A stretch of 34,403 nt of DNA from NCBI RefSeq assembly GCF_010548245.1, contig NZ_JAAGLR010000332.1:1-34403 (forward strand), given 5' to 3'. Origin of the DNA: Streptomyces sp. SID11385. Lineage in GTDB: Bacteria > Actinomycetota > Actinomycetes > Streptomycetales > Streptomycetaceae. Position numbers and translations under genes: made by a program. Below, piece after piece: positions 1 through 7,186 of this stretch. The stretch's first letter is position 1; every line of letters begins with the position of its first letter. Below the pieces are notes generated by a model. The model worked only from the letters and a program-made list of their open reading frames with translations, had not been told where the DNA came from and ran no database searches.

Positions 1-233
1 AGCCGGCCCCGGGCCGCGCGCGCGGAGAGTACGGCGTACGTGGCGATCGTCACGGCCACGCACAGCGCCAGTGCGGCGAGCGCCCCCGCCGCGGCGAGCG
101 CACCGCGCGCGGACTCCGGCCCGAGGAGTACGGCGGCGGTGACCGCGAGCGCGGCCAGCACCACCGTGATCGCGGGGACGGGCCACACGCTGCGCGGGGT
201 GGGGCGATCGCCGGGGGGCAGGGGGGAGGTCAT
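1..233 (-). CDS. N-terminal part of a membrane protein (runs off the left edge)
   Basis: The minus strand reads from an ATG at 233 to the window edge without a stop, giving about 77 residues that start MTSPLPPGDRPTP. A GAGGA ribosome site lies about 8 bases upstream. After a Pro-rich cytoplasmic start there are two hydrophobic stretches (about residues 17-35 and 43-66) separated by a short GPESARG turn, then an Arg-rich end (SARAARGR). This is the look of a two-helix membrane anchor. Many Streptomyces sensor-like histidine kinases begin this way, but no catalytic domain is in the window, so that is only a guess. The gene is preceded by a 250-bp leader with a repeated motif. Confidence 0.65.
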   Translation of the reverse strand, partial: MTSPLPPGDRPTPRSVWPVPAITVVLAALAVTAAVLLGPESARGALAAAGALAALALCVAVTIATYAVLSARAARGR

Positions 234-258
234 CAATCAGGTCCTCGTCGGGTCCTCG

Positions 259-279
259 GTCACTGAGTGATCGCCGAAC
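259..279. repeat. Direct repeat copy 1, containing a TCACTGAGTGA palindrome
   Basis: This 21-bp element matches 384-404 in 17 of 21 positions, with the core GAGTGATC identical in both. Positions 260-270 form a palindrome with 5-bp arms around a central G. It lies 26 bp upstream of the ATG at 233 on the minus strand, so a bound protein could block the leader or translation start. It may be a binding site for an unknown regulator. Confidence 0.45.
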
Positions 280-383
280 CCGGTCCGGGCTCGCTCACCG
301 AACGAACGCATGAAGACAACAATGCGCAAGTCGCGGTCACTATACGAGAGTTCCTGATCGTCCGGGAGAATCCGCTTCCGTTT

Positions 384-404
384 GTCAGCGAGTGATCCCC
401 GAGC
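384..404. repeat. Direct repeat copy 2
   Basis: Second copy of the 21-bp element (17/21 identical to 259-279), same orientation, 125 bp away. It lies upstream of the putative TATAGT box on the minus strand, so the two copies bracket the likely promoter. Confidence 0.45.
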
Positions 405-486
405 GGGCCCGAACACCCCCCGCTGCCCGCCGCTTTCGTGGACACGCCACGCACCGCCGGTACGCGGCACCGCGCGCGGACACGAG

Positions 487-530
487 CCGGGGGCCGTGCG
501 CCACCGTCAGGTGTGGCGCACGGCCCCCGG
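487..530 (-). terminator. Strong stem-loop terminator of the GH39 operon
   Basis: A perfect 18-bp inverted repeat (487-504 with 513-530) encloses an 8-base loop, 28 bp past the stop of the GH39 gene. There is no T-run, as is usual for high-GC actinomycete terminators. It should close the operon that runs leftward from 5779. Confidence 0.85.
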
Positions 531-558
531 AGTCAACGGGCCGCTCGGAGCGGGTGGT

Positions 559-2427
559 TCAGGCGCGGAGCAGCCTCAGCAGACGGATGCCCGGCATGGG
601 CAGCTCCACCGCCACGCGCACCGTGCCCGCCGCGTCCGCCAGGGCGGGCGCGAGCGGTTCGGCGGGCAGCCGGTCGGCCTCGCGGAGCTTCGCCCACTCG
701 GGCGCGTCCGGCCAGTCGCCGCCGCCGAGTCCGTCCCACACGGCCTTGATGTTGCCGTGCTCCTCGTCCACGCGGTACGCGCTCACCGCGTACCGCGCGC
801 CCGGCTCAAGTCCCGTCACGCGTACGGTGGTCGCGCGGTCGAGCGCGGCGGCGCCCTGGATCTTCGACTGGTCGAGCGTGCCGTTCCACACGAGCACGTC
901 CACGGCCGAGCCGTCCTCGGCGCGCGTCGCGAGCGCCTCGACGGTCGCGTCCGCGCCGTCGCCGCTCACGGCCACCGGGGCGCGGTCGCCCGCCAGTTGG
1001 CCGAGCAGCCACAGCGCCCAGAAGCGCGGCTTGCGCAGGTTGCCGACGGTGAGCAGACCGAAGCCGCCGTGGAAGAGCTTCGGCGGCCAGCCCAGCTCCT
1101 CGAACTGGTCCGTCGCGACCCAGTAGGCGAGCGCGTCGGTGGAGGCGAGCGCCGACTTCATGCCGCGCAGCACGAACGGCGCCGAGAAGACGGAGTCGCT
1201 CACGGGGTGGAAGTGGGTCGGCGTGACGCCCCACTCGGTCCACAGGATCTCCGGCTCGGGCCGCCCGGTCGCCTCGGCGTAGGCGCGGGTCAGCGGCCGG
1301 AAGTCGAGCGGCGCGTTCCCGTACGTGTGCGTCGAGACGAAGTCGACGGGCAGGTCCTCGGCGCGGCAGTACTCCAGGAACGCGCCGACCCAGCCGGCGG
1401 CGGCCGAGGAGGGCCCGCCGACGCGGATGCGCGTGTCGGCGGCCTTCACGGCGCGCACGGCGTGCGCGTACAGGAGGTGGTAGTCGTCCTGCGTGCCGTT
1501 CCAGAAGACTTCGAGGTTCGCCTCGTTCCACACCTCGAACTCCCAGCCGGCGACCTCGTCGCGGCCGTACCGCTCCTGGAGGTGGACGACGAGCGCGTGG
1601 CACAGCTCGCCCCAGCGCTCCCACGCGGTCGGCGTCGAGACGAGGGCCTTGTAGTCGAAGACCGTGTACTCCGGGTCGTTCGCCAACTCCTTCGGCATGA
1701 AGGAGAGTTCGACGACCGGCTTGAGCCCGGTGGCGAGGAAGCGGTCGTAGACCTCGTCGAGCCCGGAGAAGTCGAAGGTGCCGTCGGGGCGCACCGAGAC
1801 CGTCTCGGGGAGGAAGGTGCCGTGGGCGCGGACGGCGCGGACGCCGAGTTCGTCCCGTACCTTCTCCAGCGCCGTACGGTACTCGGCGGCCGTGTCCGAG
1901 CCGCCGGGGCCCGGCTTGTCCCAGAGCAGGAGCGAGAGGTGCTCGGCACCGATGATCCGGTTCCACACGCGGGGCAGCGGACGCGTGGGCGCGGCGGCGT
2001 CCACGGCGACCTCGACGGCGGCGGGCGTGCCGCCCGGGGCCTTCGGGCTGCCCGTGACGTGGGTGTCGCCGAGCGGGCCCGCGCCGTCGTCGGTCCAGCT
2101 CGCGACCTTGTAGTGATAGGTGCGGCCCGGCTCCACGAGGGTGTCCGCGTACGGCGGGTGCGGCACGGCGAGGACGTCGCCGCCGAGGTGGTCGAGCGGC
2201 GCGAAGGGGCCCTCGGGCGATTCGGCGCGGTGCACGAGGTAGCCGAGCGCGCCCGCGACGGGCTCCCAGTCGAGCCGGACGAGCCCGGTGCCGTCCTCGG
2301 CGCGCAGCCCGGCCGGGGCCGCGACGGCCGCCGTACCGGTGAGCCGGGTGTCGCTGGGCTTGCCGATGCGCTGCTCCCAGTCGGAGCGTGCGGCGGATTT
2401 CTCCGGCGCGGCAGAGTTTTCGGGCAT
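559..2427 (-). CDS. GH39-family glycoside hydrolase (beta-xylosidase-like), with N-terminal FN3-like domain
   Basis: This 622-residue enzyme starts at ATG 2427 (MPENSAAPEK), with AAAGG about 11 bases upstream. It has no signal peptide, so it should act in the cytoplasm on imported oligosaccharides. Residues about 35-135 resemble a fibronectin type III-like domain (LDWEPVAGALGYLVHRAES). Residues about 140-500 are the GH39 barrel: E302 in the EVWNEANLEVFW motif fits the acid/base and E398 in ILWTEWG fits the nucleophile. A C-terminal beta-sandwich follows, ending in MPGIRLLRLLRA. It is the last gene of an operon with a CUT1 sugar importer. GH39 members are mostly beta-xylosidases or alpha-L-iduronidases. 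A xylosidase is favoured by the importer and the nearby acetyl-ester hydrolase, but the exact substrate is inferred. Confidence 0.88.
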   Translation of the reverse strand: MPENSAAPEKSAARSDWEQRIGKPSDTRLTGTAAVAAPAGLRAEDGTGLVRLDWEPVAGALGYLVHRAESPEGPFAPLDHLGGDVLAVPHPPYADTLVEPGRTYHYKVASWTDDGAGPLGDTHVTGSPKAPGGTPAAVEVAVDAAAPTRPLPRVWNRIIGAEHLSLLLWDKPGPGGSDTAAEYRTALEKVRDELGVRAVRAHGTFLPETVSVRPDGTFDFSGLDEVYDRFLATGLKPVVELSFMPKELANDPEYTVFDYKALVSTPTAWERWGELCHALVVHLQERYGRDEVAGWEFEVWNEANLEVFWNGTQDDYHLLYAHAVRAVKAADTRIRVGGPSSAAAGWVGAFLEYCRAEDLPVDFVSTHTYGNAPLDFRPLTRAYAEATGRPEPEILWTEWGVTPTHFHPVSDSVFSAPFVLRGMKSALASTDALAYWVATDQFEELGWPPKLFHGGFGLLTVGNLRKPRFWALWLLGQLAGDRAPVAVSGDGADATVEALATRAEDGSAVDVLVWNGTLDQSKIQGAAALDRATTVRVTGLEPGARYAVSAYRVDEEHGNIKAVWDGLGGGDWPDAPEWAKLREADRLPAEPLAPALADAAGTVRVAVELPMPGIRLLRLLRA

Positions 2428-2540
2428 GGCGGAACGCACCTTTGCTGAGGGGGGTGGAGAAAGCGGGAGGGGTACGGGGGCGGGGCCGCGGGGGCTGGTG
2501 TGCCCCGTCCCCGTACCGGGGATCGCGCGCGGCGACGTGG

Positions 2541-3518
2541 CTACTTGAGCCCGGCCGTCGCGAGATCCGGCTTGAAGTGCCGCTGGAGCACGATGAAGAC
2601 GAACAGGACGGGCAGGACCACGAGGAGCGAGCCGGCCATCAGGACACCGTTCGAACCGGCGGCCCTGTTGGGGTCGTTCGCGAAGGTCGCGAGCGCCACC
2701 GGGAGCGTGTACTTGTCCGGGTCGTTGGTCGCGATCAGCGGCCACACGAAGTTGTTCCACGAGCCGAGAAAGGTCAGGATGCCGAGCGTCGCGAGGGCGG
2801 GCTTGACCAGCGGCATCACGATCCGCCAGAAGATGTACCACTCGCTCGCGCCGTCCATCCGCGCCGCTTCCAGCAGCTCGTCCGGGATCGACTGCATGAA
2901 CTGCCGCATCAGGAAGACGCCGAAGGCACCGGCCGCGAACGGCAGCACCAGGCCCGCGTAGCTGTCGAGCAGGTTCAGCTTGTTCATCAGCACGTACATC
3001 GGCAGCAGCATCAGGTTGCCCGGCACCATGAGCGCGGCGAGCACGAGCGCGAAGATCTTGTTGCGGCCGAAGAAGTCGAGCTTCGCCAGCGCGTAGCCGA
3101 GCATCGAGCAGAAGACCAGGTTGCAGACGGTCACGAGCACCGCGACGATCACGGAGTTCATGAAGTACAGCGGCAGGTCCAGCTTGTCGAGCAGCGTGCG
3201 GAACTGGTCCAGCGTCCACTCCGAGGGAATCCAGACGGTCTTGGAACCGCCCAGCTCCTCGTTGGTCTTGAAGGCCGAGAGCGCCATCCACAGGAACGGC
3301 GCGGCCATGATCAGCAGGCCGACCGAGAGGGCGACGTACGTGAGGGGCTTGCGCAGGCGCTCGCTCAGCGGCGCCTGCGGGGCGAGCGGGTGGCGGCCCG
3401 GACGGTGGTGTCCCGGGTCCTGTCCCGCGTCGTGGCCGGGATCGTGCCCGGGGGCCTTCGTGGAGTTCATTCCGTCGTCGCCGGGGGTGCGGCGCGGGGC
3501 CGGTGTCGTGGCGCTCAC
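2541..3518 (-). CDS. Sugar ABC transporter permease, MalG type (CUT1)
   Basis: Inner-membrane permease of 325 residues. The chosen GTG at 3518 overlaps the stop of the upstream permease (GTGA, 3515-3518) and has GAAGGA about 9 bases before it; an ATG at 3470 has a poorer ribosome site. A His/Pro/Gly/Asp-rich cytoplasmic tail of about 45 residues precedes six predicted membrane helices. The EAA loop (EAARMDGASEWYIFWRIVMPLVKPAL), which docks to the ATPase, lies in the second half. It ends HFKPDLATAGLK. It pairs with the MalF-type permease in the same operon. No ATPase gene is present; known Streptomyces CUT1 systems use the shared ATPase MsiK, and I infer the same here. Confidence 0.92.
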   Translation of the reverse strand: MSATTPAPRRTPGDDGMNSTKAPGHDPGHDAGQDPGHHRPGRHPLAPQAPLSERLRKPLTYVALSVGLLIMAAPFLWMALSAFKTNEELGGSKTVWIPSEWTLDQFRTLLDKLDLPLYFMNSVIVAVLVTVCNLVFCSMLGYALAKLDFFGRNKIFALVLAALMVPGNLMLLPMYVLMNKLNLLDSYAGLVLPFAAGAFGVFLMRQFMQSIPDELLEAARMDGASEWYIFWRIVMPLVKPALATLGILTFLGSWNNFVWPLIATNDPDKYTLPVALATFANDPNRAAGSNGVLMAGSLLVVLPVLFVFIVLQRHFKPDLATAGLK

Positions 3519-4498
3519 TTCGTGTTGTCCTTCAGCAGTCGGAGCTGGAGCACCGTGATGGCCATGATCACTATGAAGAGGACGTACGCCATCGCGCTCG
3601 CGTAGCCCATGTGGAAGAAGTTGAAGCCTTCCTTGTACATGTCCAGCGACACGGTGAGGGTGCTGTTGTTGGGGCCGCCCTGCGTCATCACGAAGGGTTC
3701 CTCGAAGACGTTGAGGAAGCCGATCGTGGTGATGACGGTCGAGTAGAGCAGCGTCGGACGAAGGAGCGGGACCGTGATCCTGCGCAGCTCCTGCCAGGCG
3801 CCGGCGCCGTCGAGCTTCGCGGCCTCGCGCACTTCCTGCGGGATCGCCTGGAGGCCCGCGATGAGCAGCACCATGACGTTGCCGAGGTTGCGCCACACCG
3901 CCATCGCGATCATGGACGGCATCGCGAGGTGCTCGTCGCCGAGGAAGTCGGGCGAGGTCAGCCCGACCGCGTCGAAGAGCCCGGCCACGAGCCCGTCGCC
4001 GGGGTCGAGCACGAAGCGCCACACGACGGCGACCGCGACGATCGTGGTGACGACGGGCGCGTAGAAACCGACCCGGAAGAAGGTCCGGGCGCGGTCGATG
4101 CCGTTGTTGAGCAGGACCGCGACGAGCAGCCCCGCGATGATCGTGACCGGCACCCCGACGACGACGAAGTACCCCGTGTTGAACAGGGACTTCAGGAACT
4201 TGTCGTCCTGGAAGAGGTTGACGTAGTTGTCGAGGCCGATGAACTTCGCGTCGAAGGGGTGCGTCACGTTGGCGAGGCCGAAGTCGGTGAAGCTCATGAG
4301 GAGCGTCGCGACGATCGGGAGCGCCATGAAGACGGCGAAGAGGACGAGGAAGGGGGTGGAGAAGAGCCAGCCCGCCAGGTGGTGCGTGCGCACCGAACCG
4401 CCCCGGCGGGCGGGCCCGGCCCCCCGGCCCCCGCGCGAGGCGGGGGCGGGCGGGCCCTGCGTGGCCGCCGGGGCGGCCGTGTCTGCCGTGCTGCTCAT
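3515..4498 (-). CDS. Sugar ABC transporter permease, MalF type (CUT1)
   Basis: Permease of 327 residues starting at ATG 4498, six bases after the stop of the binding-protein gene. Residues 1-45 are a disordered Ala/Pro/Gly/Arg-rich cytoplasmic tail. Six hydrophobic helices follow, beginning LAGWLFSTPFLVLFAVFMALPIVATLLMSFTDF. The EAA motif (EAAKLDGAGAWQELRRITVPLLRPTLL) is intact. The typical CUT1 segment FEEPFVMTQGGPNNSTLT is present near residue 275. It forms the channel with the MalG-type partner, translationally coupled by a 4-bp overlap. Confidence 0.92.
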   Translation of the reverse strand: MSSTADTAAPAATQGPPAPASRGGRGAGPARRGGSVRTHHLAGWLFSTPFLVLFAVFMALPIVATLLMSFTDFGLANVTHPFDAKFIGLDNYVNLFQDDKFLKSLFNTGYFVVVGVPVTIIAGLLVAVLLNNGIDRARTFFRVGFYAPVVTTIVAVAVVWRFVLDPGDGLVAGLFDAVGLTSPDFLGDEHLAMPSMIAMAVWRNLGNVMVLLIAGLQAIPQEVREAAKLDGAGAWQELRRITVPLLRPTLLYSTVITTIGFLNVFEEPFVMTQGGPNNSTLTVSLDMYKEGFNFFHMGYASAMAYVLFIVIMAITVLQLRLLKDNTK

Positions 4499-4504
4499 GA
4501 CCGC

Positions 4505-5779
4505 TTACCCCAGGAGGCTTTCGATCTCGGACTGGGCCTTGTCCAGCGCCGACTTGGCGCTCGACTTGCCCTGGGTCACCTGCTCGATCGCGTCGTCGAC
4601 CTTCGAGGAGATCTCCGACCACTTCGCGAGCGCGGGCGAGGTCTTCGAGTTCTCGACCTGCGTGCGGAAGATCTGGAGGTTCTTGTCGGTGGCGAGATCG
4701 CCGGTCTCCCACGCGGAGGTGCGGGCCGGGAGGTCGCCGCTCGCCTTGTAGAAGTCCGTCTGGCCCTTGGCGCTCGTCAGGTACTTCACGAAGTCCGTGG
4801 CGGCGGCCTTGTGGTCGCTGTCCTTGGAGATCACGAGCGAGGAGCCGCCGGCCATCGAGGTCGCGGACTTGTCGCGCGGCACCGTCGTGATGCCCCACTT
4901 GCCCTTGAGGGCCGGGTGCGTCTGGTTGATCGAGCTGATCTGCCAGGGGCCGGAGAAGAACATCGGCACCGAGCCGCTGTCGAAGTCCTTGAGCACGTCG
5001 TAGCCGGGCGTGACGCTCTTCTTCGCGAGGCCCTTGCTGAAGTACGTGCCGTACTCCGTGAGCGCGCGGACCGCCTCGGGGCTGCTGACGACGGCCTTCT
5101 TGCCGTCGTCGCTGACGATCTGGCCGCCCGCCGAGTACAGGAAGGGGTAGAAGCTCTGCACCGTGTCGGTGCCGGAGGGCTGGATCGACAGGCCCCACCG
5201 CGTACCGGCCTGCTTCTGGTAGGCGGTGGCGAGGGCCTTCATGTCCTTCCACGTCTTCGGCGCCTCGGTGATCCCCGCCTTCTCGGCGAGGTCCGTGCGG
5301 TAGTAGACGACGCGCGTGTCGACGTACCACGGCACGCCGTAGGCGGTGTCGTCCACGACACCTTGCTTCCAGGACGAGGGGAAGAAGTCCTTCTCGTGGA
5401 AGGTCTTCGTGTCGACCGGCTCCAGCACGCCCAGCTCGGAGAACTCGCCCATGTAGCTCCCGCCCATCTGCGCGATGTCGGGGAGCTTGCTCGCGGCGGC
5501 GGCGGAGACGAGCTTCTGGTGCGCGACGTCCCAGCCGACCGGGGTCACCTTGACGGTGATGTTGGGGTGCGACTTCTCGTAGGTCTTGGCGATGTCGGCG
5601 AGCTTCTCGCCCTCGGCGCCCATGCCCCAGACCGTGAGGGTCTGCTTCTTGTCGGCGGAGACGCCGCCGCTGTCGGAGCCGCCGCAGGCGGCGATGACGA
5701 CCATGGCGGCGATCGAGGCAGCGGCGACCGTGGTGTTCCGCACGGTCTTCCGGCTGCGGGCTCTCGCGGGGCGGTTCAT
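4505..5779 (-). CDS. Sugar-binding lipoprotein of a CUT1 ABC transporter
   Basis: Extracellular solute-binding protein (family 1), 424 residues. The start at ATG 5779 is set by a strong AAGGAGG site about 7 bases upstream. The leader is Arg-rich (MNRPARARSRKTVRN), then hydrophobic, with a lipobox ending IAAC, so Cys32 should be lipidated. The mature protein begins with a GGSDSGG linker and then LTVWGMGAEGEKLADIAKTYEKSHPNI, the usual first strand of maltose/xylobiose-type binders. A GGSSLVISKDS segment and the C-terminal KSSAKSALDKAQSEI helix also fit the family. It is the first gene of the operon and captures the sugar for the two permeases. The ligand cannot be read from sequence; xylo-oligosaccharide is inferred from the GH39 gene. 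Confidence 0.9.
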   Translation of the reverse strand: MNRPARARSRKTVRNTTVAAASIAAMVVIAACGGSDSGGVSADKKQTLTVWGMGAEGEKLADIAKTYEKSHPNITVKVTPVGWDVAHQKLVSAAAASKLPDIAQMGGSYMGEFSELGVLEPVDTKTFHEKDFFPSSWKQGVVDDTAYGVPWYVDTRVVYYRTDLAEKAGITEAPKTWKDMKALATAYQKQAGTRWGLSIQPSGTDTVQSFYPFLYSAGGQIVSDDGKKAVVSSPEAVRALTEYGTYFSKGLAKKSVTPGYDVLKDFDSGSVPMFFSGPWQISSINQTHPALKGKWGITTVPRDKSATSMAGGSSLVISKDSDHKAAATDFVKYLTSAKGQTDFYKASGDLPARTSAWETGDLATDKNLQIFRTQVENSKTSPALAKWSEISSKVDDAIEQVTQGKSSAKSALDKAQSEIESLLG

Positions 5780-5827
5780 GACGTGCTCCTCCTTGAGCGG
5801 GTTCCTCGCCGGTGCGAGCGGCAGGAA

Positions 5828-5854
5828 TGTATGCGCTGTCTGTAAGCGCATACA
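5828..5854. promoter_or_regulatory. LacI-type operator at the head of the GH39/sugar-import operon
   Basis: Perfect 10-bp inverted repeat: TGTATGCGCT (5828-5837), 7-bp spacer, AGCGCATACA (5845-5854). It lies about 50-75 bp before the binding-protein start. Its right half, TGTAAGCGCATACA (5841-5854), is itself a LacI-like pseudo-palindrome. It matches the operator before the LacI gene (13176-13189) in 12 of 14 positions. On the minus strand a TTGCGC/CACAGT pair just upstream could be the promoter, which would place the operator over the start of transcription. Confidence 0.75.
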
Positions 5855-6128
5855 TCACTGTGGCGTGCGAGCCCGGGCGGGCGCAAGGGGGGTCTACGTC
5901 ACACTTCGTGGATGTTCTGCGGAGGGGTGGGGGGCCTGGAGGGGGGGCGTGTGGGGGCTTGTCGCGGTGGGGGTGGTGGCTGGGCGGGTGACGGGGCTTG
6001 CGCTCACATCATATGAATTGTCCCGCATCGGCTGGATTGGGCGTCGGCGCGGGGGGCGGCCGGGCCCGTGACCCGTGGGGCCGCCATCGAGTCGTTGGGG
6101 CTGGTGGGAGGCCGTAGGGTCGGGAATC
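5855..6128. promoter_or_regulatory. Divergent intergenic region with a G-rich tract
   Basis: No gene is seen. The left end should hold the minus-strand promoter of the sugar operon. From about 5921 to 5996 the plus strand has eight or more runs of three to seven G with short spacers, a possible G-quadruplex. An AT-rich island around 6005-6020 (with a CATATG palindrome) may belong to the promoter of the esterase gene at 6129. Confidence 0.4.
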
Positions 6129-7154
6129 ATGGTGCACGCAGACGACACGCCGCCGCCGGGACCGGGCGCCCTCCCGCAGGGCGCGGGCGAGAGCCCGTAC
6201 GGCTTCGATCCCACCTACGGGTACGAGCTGCCCGGGCTGCTCGCCGTGCCCGCCCCGCCCGCTCCCGACGACTTCGGCGAGTTCTGGGGGCGGCTGCGGG
6301 AGCGGGCGCGCGCGGTGGAGACCGCGCCGGAGCTGGGGGACGTCGAGGACGAGCGCGACGGGCTCGTGGTCCGCCCCGTCACGTACACCTCGCTCGGCGG
6401 GGTGCGGCTCGGCGGCTGGGTCGCGCTGCCCACCGAGGGGCCCGTGCGGCACGGCTTCGTGATCGGCCACGGGTACGGGGGCCGGGACCGGCCCGGGCCC
6501 GACCTGCCGCTGCCGCTCGGGCAGTCCGCCGCGATCCTGCCGTGCGTGCGCGGGCTGCCCGCGCGCGGCCTCGTCGACGGCATCCCGGCCGAGGCCGACG
6601 CGCACGTGCTGCACGGCATCGCGAGCCGCGAGACGTCCGTGCTCGGCGCGTGCGTCGCCGACCTGTGGTGCGCGGCGAGCGCGCTCGTCGAGCTGGTGCC
6701 CGCGCTCGCCGGACCGCGCCTCGGCTACCTCGGCGAGAGCCTCGGCGGTGGCCTGGGCGCGCTCGCGCTGCCGTGGGACGAACGGTTCGTCGCCGCCCAG
6801 CTCACCGTCCCGACCTTCGGCAACCACCCGCTGCGGCTCACGCTGCCGAGCGTGGGCAGCGGTGACGCGCTCCGGCGGTACCACGCCGGGCACCCCGAAG
6901 TCACCGACGTCCTCGCGTACTTCGACGCGGCGACGGCGGCGACCCTGATCCGCGTCCCGACCCTCGTCGCCGCCGCCCTCTACGACCCCGCAGTGCCCCC
7001 GCCCGGCCAGTTCGCCGTGCACAACGCGCTCCCGGCGGCGGGCGACCCCTTCCTGCTCCGCGCCGGCCACCACCCGTACGCGGAGGAAGCGACCGACCGC
7101 ACGGCCCTGGCCCAGGCCCGCACGGACTTCTTCGCGGCCGGCATGCCGGGGTAG
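6129..7154 (+). CDS. AXE1-family esterase (acetyl xylan esterase / cephalosporin-C deacetylase-like)
   Basis: Alpha/beta hydrolase of 341 residues; the start is ATG 6129 (MVHADDTPPP), with only a weak purine-rich site before it. Family features are in order: an N-terminal YGYELPGLLAVPAPPAPDDFGEFW segment, the oxyanion region GHGYGGRDRPG, the nucleophile elbow YLGESLGG with Ser204, Asp286 in LYDPAVPPP, and His314/315 in AGHHPY. A complete Ser-Asp-His triad is therefore visible. There is no signal peptide, so it should remove acetyl groups from imported sugars in the cytoplasm. It diverges from the GH39/sugar-import operon, which supports a shared role with acetylated xylo-oligosaccharides; this is an inference. 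Its stop lies inside a 20-bp tandem duplication. Confidence 0.85.
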   Translation: MVHADDTPPPGPGALPQGAGESPYGFDPTYGYELPGLLAVPAPPAPDDFGEFWGRLRERARAVETAPELGDVEDERDGLVVRPVTYTSLGGVRLGGWVALPTEGPVRHGFVIGHGYGGRDRPGPDLPLPLGQSAAILPCVRGLPARGLVDGIPAEADAHVLHGIASRETSVLGACVADLWCAASALVELVPALAGPRLGYLGESLGGGLGALALPWDERFVAAQLTVPTFGNHPLRLTLPSVGSGDALRRYHAGHPEVTDVLAYFDAATAATLIRVPTLVAAALYDPAVPPPGQFAVHNALPAAGDPFLLRAGHHPYAEEATDRTALAQARTDFFAAGMPG

Positions 7155-7186
7155 TGCGGGGGTTCACGGGGTAGCGCGGGGGTTCA
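7147..7186. repeat. 20-bp tandem duplication spanning two convergent stop codons
   Basis: Two adjacent copies of CGGGGTAGTGCGGGGGTTCA (7147-7166 and 7167-7186) differ at one base. The first copy carries the TAG stop of the esterase and the second carries the TGA (minus strand) of the MDMPI-like gene. The gap between the two genes is made almost entirely of this duplication. Confidence 0.85.

Larger units (their letters stand above)
234..486. promoter_or_regulatory. Upstream region of the left-edge membrane protein
   Basis: No convincing gene lies here. The stretch is AT-richer than its surroundings between about 300 and 385. On the minus strand a TATAGT box (344-339) could be a -10 element, which would give a leader of about 100 bases for the gene starting at 233; no good -35 box accompanies it. 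Two copies of a 21-bp element flank this box (259-279 and 384-404). The promoter call is weak and rests on base composition and position. Confidence 0.35.

Noticed and set aside
40-270. Small plus-strand open frame at the left edge
   Set aside because: The minus strand has a better gene (ribosome site, two membrane segments); the plus frame is low-complexity Ala/Ser.
382-2448. Long open frame on the plus strand opposite the GH39 gene (similar long antisense frames lie opposite the transporter genes at 3503-5845, the orphan binding protein, typA and the operon 2 binding protein)
   Set aside because: High-GC codon bias leaves complementary frames open. The translations are Arg/Ala/Gly/Val repeats without family features, while the other strand encodes recognisable proteins.
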